Below are positions 46,075-55,478 of a DNA stretch of 64,000 bases, in pieces; the first letter of the stretch is position 1; each line of letters starts with the position of its first letter. This DNA comes from Asticcacaulis sp. ZE23SCel15 (GTDB lineage: Bacteria > Pseudomonadota > Alphaproteobacteria > Caulobacterales > Caulobacteraceae), in assembly GCF_030505395.1 (NCBI RefSeq), contig NZ_CP130044.1:1907001-1971000 (forward strand). Reading direction: 5' to 3'. The translations under genes and the position numbers were made by a program. The notes under the pieces are model-generated. The model searched no databases. It was not told where the DNA came from and was given only the letters and a program-made list of their open reading frames with translations.

Positions 46075-47140
46075 TTATTTGATAAATCTACGGATATAGC
46101 GGCGAGACGGCACTTCAAAGCCATAGTGGGCCAGCGCCGACAGGCCGATGATGACGGCCATGCTTATGATCAGCCACAGTTCCTTGGGGCCGGGCAGGGG
46201 CGGGGCGGCCTTGAACATCAGGTACAGCACGGCGTCGTGGATCAGGTAAATGGCATAGGACAATAGCCCCAGCCCGTGTACCCAGTTGACATTGATGGCG
46301 CGGGCAATGGGTCCCTGATCGTGGCTTAGGGCCATGATCAGCACCATAAATGCGGCGATCAGGGCGATATCGCTGAACCGCCACAACAAAAGGGCGAGGA
46401 TAGTGATGACCGTCGGGGTGACCCATTTTGCGCTGACGAAATCGCGTAACCGGTAAGCGACCAGACCGATAAAGAACGACGCCAGACACCTGAGCATCGT
46501 CCCCGGCGCATAAGATGACGCGATATCGAGCGGGCCGGTACGGCGCAAAAGTTCAGTCTGAGCCCAAAATATCGGCCCAAAGGCGATCAGGGCCAGCATG
46601 CTTAAGCTTATCACCGCACCCGCCATCGCCACCCGTTTAGGCGCGCGCAAGGCGGCCCACACAAACGGCGGAAACAGAAGATACGCCATCCATTCCGTCG
46701 AAATCGACCAGGTTGGCCGCACGATCGAATTGGCCAGCCCCCACGCCTGAAGTCATGGTCAGGTTGGGCAGGATAGCGCGCATGAGATCTTCGCGGAAAT
46801 AGGTCTTGCCCAGCACGGTGACGATCAGGATCGCGGTGATCACCGTCATCAAAAGGTAGAGCGGATAGACCCGCGCCAATCGCACCAGTAAAAAGCGCTT
46901 ATAATCCGGCCACTTGAAGCCGTGAATAAACAGCTTGCCATAGGTCAGGGCCATGACAAACCCGCTGAGGATAAAGAACAGGTCGACGGAGATATAACCG
47001 TGCTTGATAAAAGGCCGGATGGCGTCGGGGAAATGGTAGTGCCCCGTCATGTGGTACAGCACCACATAGATGGCCGCGATCCCGCGCAGGCCGGTCAGGG
47101 CCTTGATCTCGGATTTGATTTCTAGGTGCGCGGTCGACAT
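46075..47140 (-). pseudogene. Acyltransferase 3 family membrane protein, single-base frameshift
   Basis: Two adjoining frames make one acyltransferase 3 (OafA-like) protein, about 354 residues. It opens with ALTGLRGIAAIYVVLYHM (catalytic-type His) and DLFFILSGFVMA, and continues with nine or ten helices to SRRYIRRFIK. The break is at 46750-46751, where the coding strand reads ATG-ACT-TCA-GGC-GTG and one T too many displaces QAWGLANSIVRPTWSISTEW. Removing a base restores the whole frame. It would transfer acyl groups to surface sugars. Start at 47140 has GGGAAG upstream. Confidence 0.8.
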
Positions 47141-47265
47141 TCGGCGCTTCCCTATCCGGTCTGTTTGAAATGGCAAGGGGCAAAATGCCGTGATGAGAAC
47201 AAAAAGAGATTGTATTGAGCTGGTGACGACTTATTTATCACGTCGTGTGTCGCGATTCCTTATCC

Positions 47266-47405
47266 AGAACCTCTCCTGATTTTAGGAAGGGGGACCATAA
47301 GCGAAGCGCAATGGTGGTGGGGTTAAACCCTCTGAAGATTAACCCCACCCGTCATCCGATCCTGACGGATCGTCTGCCACCCTCCCCTCCTTGAGGGGAG
47401 GTTCT
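47266..47405. repeat. Large nested inverted repeat between the acyltransferase and uvrC
   Basis: Outer arms AGAACCTCTCCT (47266) and AGGGGAGGTTCT (47394) pair with one mismatch. Inside are GGTGGGGTTAA / TTAACCCCACC, a GATCCTGACGGATC hairpin and CCCCTCCTTGAGGGG. It is related to the CCTCCCC repeat family and would form a long cruciform or stem in the uvrC leader. Confidence 0.65.
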
Positions 47406-47419
47406 AACAGGAACCTCGA

Positions 47420-49336
47420 TTGACTGACGAACCGACATTACCGGAAGATGCGCCGATCATGCCGCCGGTTGATCTTGAGGCCATGAATGAGCTTCTGATC
47501 GGTGGTGAGCTGATCCGCAAGGAGGCGGCGCTCGCCCCCGATAAGCCCGGTGTCTATCGCATGATCGGCACGGACTCTGAGGTTCTGTACGTCGGCAAGG
47601 CCAAATCCTTAAAAAAACGCATCCTTCAGTATGCGCAAGGTAGGTTCCACTCCAATCGCATCGCCCGCATGGTGTCGCTGACGCGCGAAATGGTGCTGGT
47701 GCGCACCGAAACCGAAGGTGAGGCGCTGCTGCTGGAAGCGCGGCTTATCAAGTCGCTGAAACCCCGTTACAACGTCCTGCTACGCGACGATAAATCCTTT
47801 GCCGAGATACTGGTGCGCAAAGACCACGAAGCGCCGCAGATCACCAAGCACCGCGGCGCCCACACCATCAAGGGCGAATATTACGGGCCGTTTGCCTCGA
47901 CCCTGGCGGTTAATCGCACGCTCGATACCCTGCAACGGGCGTTCCTGCTGCGGACCTGCACCGACAATGTCTATGCCAGTCGTACCCGGCCGTGCATGTT
48001 GCATCAGATCAAGCGCTGCTCAGCACCCTGCACCGGTGAGATCGGCCTTGACGCTTACGGTGAGCTAGTCAAACAGGCCCAGACCTTTTTGAATGGTAAG
48101 AGCCGCGCGGTGATCGAAGACCTGTCTGCGCGCATGATGCGGGCCTCAGAGGATATGGAATTTGAGCGCGCCGCCCACCTGCGCGACCGGATGCGGGCGC
48201 TTAATCACGTCGTCATGTCGTCGTCGGTGGGCTTGAACGAGGCCGAAGCCGATGTCTTTGCCGTCCATGCCGAAGGCGGCTATGCCTGTGTCCAGAGCGT
48301 GTTTTACCGGGCAGGCCAGAACTGGGGCGACCGGGCCTATTTCCCGCGCGTTGATATTTCCGATTCTGAAGGGGATATTCTGGACGCGTTTCTGGGGCAG
48401 TTCTATCAGGATAAGCCGGTGCCGAAGCTGGTGCTGATCTCTCACGGTCTGAGCGAGCCCGACCTGATGATGGAGGCCTTGAGTTTGAAAGCCGACCGCA
48501 AGGTGCAGATCACCTGCCCGCAGCGCGGCGAAAAGCTCGATGTCGTCCAGCACGCGCTCAACAATGCCAGGGCGGCTTTGGGGCGGCGCATGGCGGAGCA
48601 ATCGGCGCAATCCAAACTGCTGCAAGGGGTGGCGGAGACTTTTGGGTTGTCTGCCCCGCCGACGCGCATCGAAATCTATGATAACTCCCACCTGAGCGGC
48701 ACCCATGCGGTCGGTGGTATGGTGGTGGCCGGCCCCGAAGGGTTCATGAAGGGGCAGTACCGCAAATTCACCATCCGCGACCTCGATACCGTGGCCGGCG
48801 ACGACTATGCCATGATGCGCGAAGTGTTTCGCCGCCGGTTTCTGCGGTTGAAAAATCGGGCGTCGGATGCCTCGGAAGACGAAGGTTTTGGCAAGCCCGA
48901 TCTGGTGCTGGTCGACGGCGGGCAGGGGCAGCTTGATGCCGTGCTGGGCGTCATGGATGAACTGGGCATGAGCGATATCAAGATCGTCGGGGTGGCTAAG
49001 GGGCCCAACCGTGACGCGGGCATGGAGCGCTTTTTCATGCCGGGGCGGTTGCCGTTCATGATGGAGCCGAAGTCACCGGTGCTTTATTACCTGCAGCGGC
49101 TGCGTGATGAGGCGCACCGCTATGCCATTGGGGCGAACCGCCAGAAACGGGCCGCGGCCCTGACTAAAAACCCGCTTGATGAGATTGATGGCATCGGCGC
49201 GCGCCGTAAACGCGCCCTGCTACAGGCCTTTGGCTCAGCCCGTGAAGTGGGGGAAGCCCGCGTCGAAGACCTGATGAAAATCGAAGGCATCAATGCCGCT
49301 ATGGCGCAGAAAATATATGACTATTTTCATGGCTGA
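47420..49336 (+). CDS. uvrC: Excinuclease ABC subunit C
   Basis: 638 residues. The dual-incision nuclease of excision repair. The GIY-YIG domain ([27 protein letters not shown]) makes the 3' cut; a cysteine cluster ([27 protein letters not shown]), a UVR motif for UvrB ([15 protein letters not shown]), the RNase H-like 5' nuclease ([18 protein letters not shown]) and a helix-hairpin-helix end ([16 protein letters not shown]) follow. The TTG start at 47420 has AGGA at proper distance; an ATG 13 codons on is the alternative. A large inverted repeat fills its leader. Confidence 0.95.
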   Translation: MTDEPTLPEDAPIMPPVDLEAMNELLIGGELIRKEAALAPDKPGVYRMIGTDSEVLYVGKAKSLKKRILQYAQGRFHSNRIARMVSLTREMVLVRTETEGEALLLEARLIKSLKPRYNVLLRDDKSFAEILVRKDHEAPQITKHRGAHTIKGEYYGPFASTLAVNRTLDTLQRAFLLRTCTDNVYASRTRPCMLHQIKRCSAPCTGEIGLDAYGELVKQAQTFLNGKSRAVIEDLSARMMRASEDMEFERAAHLRDRMRALNHVVMSSSVGLNEAEADVFAVHAEGGYACVQSVFYRAGQNWGDRAYFPRVDISDSEGDILDAFLGQFYQDKPVPKLVLISHGLSEPDLMMEALSLKADRKVQITCPQRGEKLDVVQHALNNARAALGRRMAEQSAQSKLLQGVAETFGLSAPPTRIEIYDNSHLSGTHAVGGMVVAGPEGFMKGQYRKFTIRDLDTVAGDDYAMMREVFRRRFLRLKNRASDASEDEGFGKPDLVLVDGGQGQLDAVLGVMDELGMSDIKIVGVAKGPNRDAGMERFFMPGRLPFMMEPKSPVLYYLQRLRDEAHRYAIGANRQKRAAALTKNPLDEIDGIGARRKRALLQAFGSAREVGEARVEDLMKIEGINAAMAQKIYDYFHG

Positions 49337-49356
49337 TTTTTAGGCGTTACGGAAAA

Positions 49357-49584
49357 TTAGTCCGCCTTGAGATCCGGCGTCAGGAACAGCAGATAGACCG
49401 ACATCCACAGGCTGCCTGCGATCAGCGGCAGGGCATAGGCGTGGGTGAAATCCGTAGCGGTTTTGTGGACCATGACCGTCAGAGCGATCACAACCACCCA
49501 CGATACCAGAAATACCCAGCCCAACCAGCTATGGTCGCGGCGCTCAGTTGACGCTTCGTTTTGGAACGGGGACATTATCGACAT
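49357..49584 (-). CDS. Small membrane protein
   Basis: 75 residues: MSIMSPFQNEASTERRDHS followed by two membrane helices (GWVFLVSWVVVIALTVMVH and AYALPLIAGSLWMSVYLLFL) and a short acidic end. No family recognised. An ATG at 49584 or 49575 fits; the upstream frame to 49719 is arginine-rich and probably not coding. It is convergent with uvrC. Confidence 0.55.
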   Translation of the reverse strand: MSIMSPFQNEASTERRDHSWLGWVFLVSWVVVIALTVMVHKTATDFTHAYALPLIAGSLWMSVYLLFLTPDLKAD

Positions 49585-49987
49585 GATATTACCGGCCTTT
49601 TTGACTTGAAACCTGAGCCTGCGGGCGTTTGCGCGCCGAACAGGCCATTTAGTTACCTCAGTGCATAAAGCGGGCCGCCGCCGTCCGCTTATGGGATAAA
49701 CCGTCCTGATAAAGACCAATCCCGCTATCTTTATGATATATTTATAAAAATTAGGCGGGAGGATTTGCCCACAGATGGGTGTGTGCGGGCGCTATGGGTC
49801 GCAAATTAATCGATTGCGGGACATATGCCCCCTAAAGGTTGTGCGATTGTGAAACAGGCTCGCCTAAGTGAGGCATTGCCATTTGCCCCTTGAATGTGGG
49901 GTTTTTCGGCGCGCTACTGCTTCGCGGCTTGAGCGCTGAGTGATTAAATGCCAAAAGAACAACCAGTTTAAATCGCAGAGATTCCCC
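49585..49987. other. Intergenic region upstream of pgsA
   Basis: About 400 bases holding the divergent starts of the small membrane protein and pgsA. It has an A/T-rich segment near 49725-49755 that may include a promoter and an imperfect GCCCACA...TGTGCGGGC repeat near 49770-49790. No gene is seen. Confidence 0.4.
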
Positions 49988-50611
49988 ATGACCAAAGAGA
50001 ACGTCAGCCCCATTCCCAATGCCATCACGGCCGTGCGTCTGGTGGTCGGGCTGGTCATGTTCGTGCTGCTGGCCGGGGCGGCGGGGGGCGTACCGTTCCT
50101 GAGCGCATACCTTACCATCGATGACCAGTTCGCCATGCAAAGATGGGCCTGCGTGGCCTTTGTGGTCGCCTCCGTGACCGACTTCGCCGACGGTTATCTG
50201 GCGCGCAAGATGCACGCCGAAACGCGCTGGGGCGCCATTCTTGATCCGATCGCCGATAAGATTCTGGTCTGCGGCACGATCCTTGGATTGTTCGCCCTGG
50301 GTGCCCAACCGGTGATAGCCCTGCCGACCGCCCTGATCCTGTTCCGCGAATTTGCCGTCAGCGCCCTGCGTGAAGCTGCCGCCGGACGCGGCGTGGCCGT
50401 GCCCGTGACCCTGCTGGCCAAGTGGAAGACGACCATTCAGCTTGTGGCGCTGGGCCTGTTGCTCCTGACCGAAAGCTGGGCCGCCTTTGACTTCGACCCG
50501 ATCCATGTGCCGATGATGTCGCTGATTTCATACGGATTGATCTGGATCGCCGCCGCCATCACCGTCTGGACGGGCGCGGTCTATTTCATCGCCGCCAAGC
50601 ACGACATTTGA
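49988..50611 (+). CDS. pgsA: CDP-diacylglycerol-glycerol-3-phosphate 3-phosphatidyltransferase
   Basis: 207 residues, an inner-membrane enzyme that makes phosphatidylglycerol phosphate. The CDP-alcohol phosphotransferase signature D-G-x2-A-R-x8-G-x3-D-x3-D is complete (ADGYLARKMHAETRWGAILDPIADK), with N-terminal IPNAITAVRLVVG and about five helices. The start at 49988 follows GAGATTCCCC; a longer upstream frame from 49940 is polar and unlikely. A palindrome 40 bases after the stop may terminate it. Confidence 0.95.
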   Translation: MTKENVSPIPNAITAVRLVVGLVMFVLLAGAAGGVPFLSAYLTIDDQFAMQRWACVAFVVASVTDFADGYLARKMHAETRWGAILDPIADKILVCGTILGLFALGAQPVIALPTALILFREFAVSALREAAAGRGVAVPVTLLAKWKTTIQLVALGLLLLTESWAAFDFDPIHVPMMSLISYGLIWIAAAITVWTGAVYFIAAKHDI

Positions 50612-50650
50612 AATCGCGGTCTTTGGCCGATTAATACGCGGTCTGCACTA

Positions 50651-50672
50651 GCGGGTACTTAAGTGTACCCGC
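50651..50672. terminator. Perfect palindrome downstream of pgsA
   Basis: GCGGGTAC / GTACCCGC, an 8-bp perfect stem with a 6-base TTAAGT loop, followed by GTCGTTTG, so the T run is weak. Position suggests a terminator, but it could be an operator of the ABC exporter operon starting 160 bases further on. Confidence 0.45.
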
Positions 50673-50832
50673 GTCGTTTGCCAGCTATTACTCGCCACAA
50701 ATCTCACGATTTCAGCGGCGGTGTAAAAGGTAGAAAGTCTACTCCTGAACAAACGGTAATGTGCATTACACCGATTTAATTAGACCTTTGTTGCAAAAGC
50801 TAACATGTTGAACCCAGTGAGGAAGGGGTTCT

Positions 50833-51973
50833 ATGTCTTTAGCTTTATCTACCCTGATTTTTGAATGGCGCCGGTATCTGGCCGCCGTTATCGCTCTGGC
50901 CGTGGCCGGGCTGCTGGTTCTGGCCATGAGCGGTATGTTCATGGGCATGGCCAAGTCGTTTACCAATACGATTGACAGGTCGCCCGCCCATATCATGGTG
51001 TTGCCGCCGCAGTCGGAAAGCCTGTTTGCCAATTCCGGCGGCCAGCCGCGCCGGATTATCCCGATGCTGTATCAGCATCCGGAAGTGGCCGAAGTCATGC
51101 CGATGAACGGGAGCTGGGCCAACTTTTCCAACTTCCCCAAGGACGGCCAGACCGCCAAGTCCGACGGGGTTCAGGTCATTGTGATCGATCCGTTCGAGGG
51201 TTCGGTGACCCTGCCTAGCGATTTCTCAGAGCCGGTTATGCAGGCTTTGCAGGAGCCCTATGCGGTCGTGCTTGACCGCTCGGTCTTAGGCAAGCTGGGC
51301 GTACAACTGGGCGATAAGGCCAAGATGAACGGCCAGACGGTCAATATCCGCGCCACCGTCGATGGTTATCCGTCCATGTTCAATTCGATGGTCTTTACCT
51401 CGCGCCAGACGGCCCGCCTGCTGGGCATTGTCTACGAAGGCCCGCGCGTCGGCCCGCTGCTGGTCAAGGTCAAGGATCCGACCCGTGCCAAGCAGGTCGT
51501 GGCTGAGCTTAACGCCATCGGCGGCGGCCAGTTCAAGGCCTGGACTTCGCGAAGATCTGTCGGTTGCCAATCAGGGCACCATGATGAAAGAAGGCGGCAT
51601 CTCGATCATGATCGGCTTTGCGGTGGTCGTCGGTATCTTTATCGGTATCGTCATCACTTGGCAGACCCTTCAGGGCGCTATTCTGGCCAATATCAAGGAA
51701 TTCGCCTCCCTGCGGGCGCTGGGCGTATCGATGGGCCGGTTGCGGCTGATCATTATGGAGTTGTCCCTGTGGGTCGGCATCGCGGGCCTTGGCCTGACGG
51801 CGGTGCTGGTTGCCGGTGTGGCGGCTCTGGCCAATGCGTATGCCGTCCCGATGGATTTTCCGATGAGCATCGTCATTCCGGTCGTGTTTATGCTGCTCAT
51901 CATTGCTATTCTGTCGGGCCTGTTTTCACTCGGCATCCTTAAGAAAAGCCAGCCTGCGGACTTGTTAAGATGA
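50833..51973 (+). pseudogene. ABC transporter permease (FtsX/DevC-like), single-base frameshift
   Basis: An FtsX/MacB-type permease: one N-terminal helix (RYLAAVIALAVAGLLVLAMSG), a periplasmic domain of about 200 residues and three C-terminal helices ending [10 protein letters not shown]. The frame breaks at 51546-51547: AAG-GCC-TGG-ACT-T is followed by CGC-GAA-GAT, and removing one T gives KAWTREDLSVANQG in a 379-residue protein. The two pieces are otherwise intact and the next gene starts inside its end, so a sequence error or very recent mutation is likely. It partners with the ATPase and adaptor genes downstream. Confidence 0.85.
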
Positions 51974-52671
51974 GTAATATTGCCATTGACGCCAAGGGGC
52001 TGTCCAAGAGTTACAAGATCGGCAAGACCAAGCAGCAGGTGCTTAACCATGTCGATTTCAACGCCTATCATGGTCAGGTGACCATGGTGATGGGGCCGTC
52101 CGGGTCGGGTAAATCGACCCTGATTGCCGCTTTGTCCGGGTTGATGAAACCTGACGAGGGTGAGGTCATTGCTCTGGGCGAAGACCTGTGGAAAAAGAAG
52201 AAGGCTAAGATCGATAAGTTTCGCCTCGATCACTGCGGGTTTATCTTTCAGGGCTTCAATCTGTTTCCGGCGCTTAACGCCACCCAGCAGGTCGAGCAGG
52301 TGCTGAAATTCTGCAAGGTTAAGGGCCCGGAGGCCCGTCAGCGTGCGATTGCGGCCCTGACCGAAGTGGGACTGGAGCACCGCCTGCGTCAGACACCGGC
52401 GGCATTGTCGGGCGGGGAAAAGCAACGGGTCGCCATTGCGCGCGCCCTGTCGAAGAACCCGCAACTGCTGTTTGCTGATGAGCCGACCTCGGCGCTCGAT
52501 TCCGTCAGCGGTCAGGTGGTCATTAAGCTGCTGCACCGGGCGGCCAAGGAGCATGGGGCGGCGGTGATCTGCGTGACCCACGATCCGCGCCTTGAGGCCT
52601 ATGCCGACCGCATTATTCACATGGAAGATGGTAAGATTCTGGATGACCGCCAGATTACGCCGCTCACCTGA
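51970..52671 (+). CDS. ABC transporter ATP-binding protein (LolD/DevA-like)
   Basis: 233 residues with Walker [11 protein letters not shown]-loop [13 protein letters not shown], signature [15 protein letters not shown] and Walker [13 protein letters not shown], followed by the H-loop CVTHDPRL. The FQGFNL sequence and Glu-rich context mark the MacB/LolD/DevA branch that drives extrusion by FtsX-fold permeases. Its start overlaps the permease stop by four bases (ATGA), so the two are coupled. Confidence 0.95.
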   Translation: MSNIAIDAKGLSKSYKIGKTKQQVLNHVDFNAYHGQVTMVMGPSGSGKSTLIAALSGLMKPDEGEVIALGEDLWKKKKAKIDKFRLDHCGFIFQGFNLFPALNATQQVEQVLKFCKVKGPEARQRAIAALTEVGLEHRLRQTPAALSGGEKQRVAIARALSKNPQLLFADEPTSALDSVSGQVVIKLLHRAAKEHGAAVICVTHDPRLEAYADRIIHMEDGKILDDRQITPLT

Positions 52672-52700
52672 AAACAATTAAGATGTACACGAGAAATATC

Positions 52701-53690
52701 ATGTCAGTCAGACGCTCAAAACTTATGAAATCGGTGATGCTGGCCCTGCCCATCGCGGTGCTGTCCGCCGCAGGTCTGTCGGGCTGCGGGCCACAAGCCG
52801 ATAAGGGCAAGACCGAGGTCAAGGCCCCGCCGACCCCCTATGCCGCTATCGCCAATGGTAAGGTCGACGTCGAAGGTGGGGTGATCGAAGTTGCTGCCCG
52901 CCGTGCCGGTGTCGTCGATGAAGTCTATGTGCAGGAAGGGGATGCGGTCACCAAGGGCCAGATTCTGGCCAAGCAGGAAGATGACGCTGCCCGCCTGACC
53001 GTTGCCCGTGCTGCCGCCGCCGTTCAGGAATTGACCGCCGCCATGCGCCTGACGCAGGTAAGGATCGATACGGCCAAACGCGAATTTGAGCGCTATAACG
53101 CTCTGGCCAAGGATAATTTCGTGTCGGGTACCAAGATCGACTCGACCCGCGACGCTATCCGTGAGGCCGAAGCGACTTTGGCGTCGCAGCAGGCCGGGGT
53201 GGCCACGGCGCGGGCGTCACTGGCCCAGGCGCAGTACGATCTGGAACAAACCCGCATTATCGCCCCAGCCGATGGCCGCATCGTGCGCCGCTATGCCAAT
53301 CCGGGGGCGGGGGCGTCGACCCTTAACGTCTCGACCATGTTCGATCTGGAGCCCAAGACCGAGCGCATCATCCGGGCCGAAATCGTTGAAAGCTCGATTC
53401 CTGACGTCACGGTCGGTCAGGAAGTCGAAATCATCCCCGAAGTCGAGCAAACCAAAACCTATATCGGCTCGGTTAAGCGCATCGCCGCCACCTTTGGGGC
53501 GCGCAAGCTGAAATCCGACAGCAATACCGAAGCGTCCGATGAACGGGTGGTTGAGGTGGTGGTGACCGCCAACGACGCCCCGTTCCTGATCGGTCAGCGC
53601 GTGCTGGTTAAATTTATGAAGCCCGGCGAAAAGGCGGGCATCAAGCGCGAAGCGCCCAAGCCGGTTGATCCGAAAGCGGCCAAAAAGTAG
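52701..53690 (+). CDS. HlyD-family periplasmic adaptor, lipoprotein
   Basis: About 329 residues. A lipoprotein signal ends in GLSGC (Cys29). The mature part has the biotinyl-lipoyl half motif GVVDEVYVQEGDAVTKGQILAKQE, a long coiled-coil hairpin (about 95-180), the second lipoyl half RIIAPADGRIVRRYANPG and a beta-barrel. With the permease and ATPase it forms a DevBCA/MacAB-like exporter that would join an outer-membrane TolC protein encoded elsewhere. ATG 52701 is preferred; 52683 is in frame. A terminator follows. Confidence 0.85.
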   Translation: MSVRRSKLMKSVMLALPIAVLSAAGLSGCGPQADKGKTEVKAPPTPYAAIANGKVDVEGGVIEVAARRAGVVDEVYVQEGDAVTKGQILAKQEDDAARLTVARAAAAVQELTAAMRLTQVRIDTAKREFERYNALAKDNFVSGTKIDSTRDAIREAEATLASQQAGVATARASLAQAQYDLEQTRIIAPADGRIVRRYANPGAGASTLNVSTMFDLEPKTERIIRAEIVESSIPDVTVGQEVEIIPEVEQTKTYIGSVKRIAATFGARKLKSDSNTEASDERVVEVVVTANDAPFLIGQRVLVKFMKPGEKAGIKREAPKPVDPKAAKK

Positions 53691-53744
53691 GTCTAGAAAT
53701 AAGTTCGAGTAAGCCTAAAGCGTATCGTTTCTTTCGAGCCAACT

Positions 53745-53778
53745 GCCCCCGTCCTTTACCGGTCGGGGGCTTTTTTTT
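53745..53778 (+). terminator. Intrinsic terminator of the ABC exporter operon
   Basis: GCCCCCG / CGGGGGC perfect stem (53745-53751 with 53764-53770) followed by eight T residues. Confidence 0.9.
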
Positions 53779-53825
53779 CGGCCCGCTTATTGCACAGCCT
53801 CACTGTTGAATATCTAAGAGACTGC

Positions 53826-54944
53826 ATGACTATGCCTGCCACGCCTGAGATTCCCGGCCCTGAGCCCGTGGCCCGCAAAGGGGCCGCCAGCCTTGATGTC
53901 CTGCGCTTTCTGGCGGCGGGATTTATACTTTTGTACCATTTCGGCCAGAACGCGCCAATCCTGCTGCCTGAAATGTCGCCGCTGTTTGATCAGGGCTGGT
54001 TGGCGACCGATTTCTTTTTGATCCTGTCAGGGTTTGTGTTGTCGCGGGCTTATGGGGCGCGACTGGCCGCCGGGCGCATAGCGACGGGGCCGTTTATGTT
54101 GCGCCGGATCGGGCGATTGTGGCCGTCGCATATGGTGGTTTTGCTGTTACTGGCGGCGCTGATCGTCGGGGGAGCGGCGCTGGGCTTTCCGCCGAACCAT
54201 CCGGAAAAATATAGCGTGATCGACTTTGTGTCTCAGGTGTTCATGGTCCACGGCTGGGGCGGATTTGAGGAGCCGGGCTGGAACGTACCGACCTGGACCC
54301 TGTCGGCCCTGATTGTCTGTTACGCTCTGTTTGCGCTCTATGCTCGCCATGTGCAGGCCATGTCCCGCGCAGGATTGGTAGCGCTTTTGACGGTGGTCAT
54401 GGTGGTAGCGTTTGCGGGGGCACATGCGGTTGATCATGCCTTTGCCGACCTGCCATTCCGGTTTGCCCTGATGCGGGCGGTGCCGTTGTTTGTGGTCGGC
54501 ACCCTGATTGAGCGGTTACTGGCGCCGGTGAGTATTGGAAAAGCCGCATTTTTTGCAGGCCTTGCGGCGGCGGTGCTGGCAATTGTGATGCTTGAAACCC
54601 AAGGACGCGGCCTGATCAGCGATGTGATCGGGCTATCTCTGCTGGCGGCCATTATTAGCCTTGGCGGGGCGGTGACCTTACGGGGCAATCACCTGACGCA
54701 TCAGATGGGACGGGCGTCGTTTTCCCTGTTCCTGACCCATTCGCTGGTCGGTGCGGTGTGGTTTGCGCTGATCCCGAAAGTCACCGATCGTTTCGAGCTG
54801 TCCGTGACCGCCCAATGGGCCGTTTGGGTCAGCGGGATTGTCACCGCCATTGTGGTTGCGTTCGTATTTGAGGCAGTGGTTGACCGGCCCTTAAGCCAGT
54901 GGGTGCAGAAGCGGCTCAGTAGTGGTAGCGGCACTGGGCGATAA
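53826..54944 (+). CDS. Acyltransferase 3 family membrane protein
   Basis: About 372 residues with ten or so membrane helices. The opening SLDVLRFLAAGFILLYHFGQ, with the conserved Arg and His, and TDFFLILSGFVLSRAYG identify the acyltransferase 3 (OafA/NolL) family that acylates exported sugars. It is unrelated in position to the broken copy at 46 kb. The start at 53826 has AAGAGA upstream; a TTG 12 codons earlier is less likely. The 3' end overlaps the convergent toxin gene by 29 bases. Confidence 0.85.
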   Translation: MTMPATPEIPGPEPVARKGAASLDVLRFLAAGFILLYHFGQNAPILLPEMSPLFDQGWLATDFFLILSGFVLSRAYGARLAAGRIATGPFMLRRIGRLWPSHMVVLLLLAALIVGGAALGFPPNHPEKYSVIDFVSQVFMVHGWGGFEEPGWNVPTWTLSALIVCYALFALYARHVQAMSRAGLVALLTVVMVVAFAGAHAVDHAFADLPFRFALMRAVPLFVVGTLIERLLAPVSIGKAAFFAGLAAAVLAIVMLETQGRGLISDVIGLSLLAAIISLGGAVTLRGNHLTHQMGRASFSLFLTHSLVGAVWFALIPKVTDRFELSVTAQWAVWVSGIVTAIVVAFVFEAVVDRPLSQWVQKRLSSGSGTGR

Positions 54945-55167
54945 GAATTGCGTCATCCATCACGCGGTAAATAAACCGGTGCTCCTGATCAATCCGCCGT
55001 GACCAGAAGCCAGCCCAATCATGCTTGAGGGCCTCCGGTTGGCCGATGCCTTCAAACGGGTGGCGGCGTATATCTTTGATGAGCGCATTGATGCGTTTGA
55101 GTTGGGCTTTATCAGATTGCCAGAAAAGATAATCGTCCCAGGCATCCTCGGCGAATATGATCTTCAT
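54916..55167 (-). CDS. yoeB: Txe/YoeB family toxin (mRNA endonuclease)
   Basis: 83 residues, close to the 84 of E. coli YoeB. A ribosome-dependent mRNA interferase. The catalytic set of YoeB (Glu46, Arg65, His83, Tyr84) has equivalents here in GQPEAL, WSRRIDQEHR and the terminal RYHY. It starts four bases inside the end of the antitoxin gene (ATGA). The 3' end extends into the convergent acyltransferase gene. Confidence 0.9.
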   Translation of the reverse strand: MKIIFAEDAWDDYLFWQSDKAQLKRINALIKDIRRHPFEGIGQPEALKHDWAGFWSRRIDQEHRFIYRVMDDAILIAQCRYHY

Positions 55168-55418
55168 TCTTCGATCAGGTCGCGAACAGTGCCGCCCCCC
55201 GCTTCGAGTTCAGCAATCGACCGGCGCAGTCTTTCGGCGTTTTTCGGGCTGGCCATGAGATAGGCCGTTTCCTGCCAGGACGCGAAATCCTCCAGTGACA
55301 TGACGACCGCCGGACGACCGTTCTGACGCGTAATCAAAAGCGGCACATGATCGTCATTGACCTTATCCAGCATATTGGCCAGATCAGCGCGAAAGGTGGA
55401 ATAGGTTACGTGTTTCAT
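55164..55418 (-). CDS. yefM: YefM-type antitoxin of the Phd/YefM family
   Basis: 84 residues. The N-terminal DNA-binding part TYSTFRADLANMLDKVNDDHVPLLITRQNGRPAVVMSLEDFASWQET is typical of Phd/YefM, and the acidic C-terminus would wrap the toxin. The start at 55418 leaves room for the operator just upstream. The gene overlaps yoeB by four bases, the standard toxin-antitoxin order with antitoxin first. Confidence 0.9.
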   Translation of the reverse strand: MKHVTYSTFRADLANMLDKVNDDHVPLLITRQNGRPAVVMSLEDFASWQETAYLMASPKNAERLRRSIAELEAGGGTVRDLIEE

Positions 55419-55429
55419 GGCAAAATCCT

Positions 55430-55447
55430 TGTACTTATTTTTGTACA
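55430..55447 (-). promoter_or_regulatory. YefM-YoeB operator
   Basis: TGTACT (55430) and TGTACA (55442) begin exactly 12 bases apart. In E. coli the YefM operator contains TGTACA cores with the same 12-base centre spacing, so autoregulation at this site, 12 bases before the antitoxin ATG, is probable. Confidence 0.65.
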
Positions 55448-55478
55448 ATAATTTGCCACAAAACACAAGGTCGTTGAA

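Noticed and set aside
49585-49719. Upstream extension of the small membrane protein before 49584
   Set aside because: The added 45 residues are arginine-rich, lack a ribosome site and look like non-coding sequence.
28705-51547. Programmed ribosomal frameshifting at the three broken genes
   Set aside because: No shared slippery site, no downstream pseudoknot, and none of these families is known to use it; an indel error explains all three.
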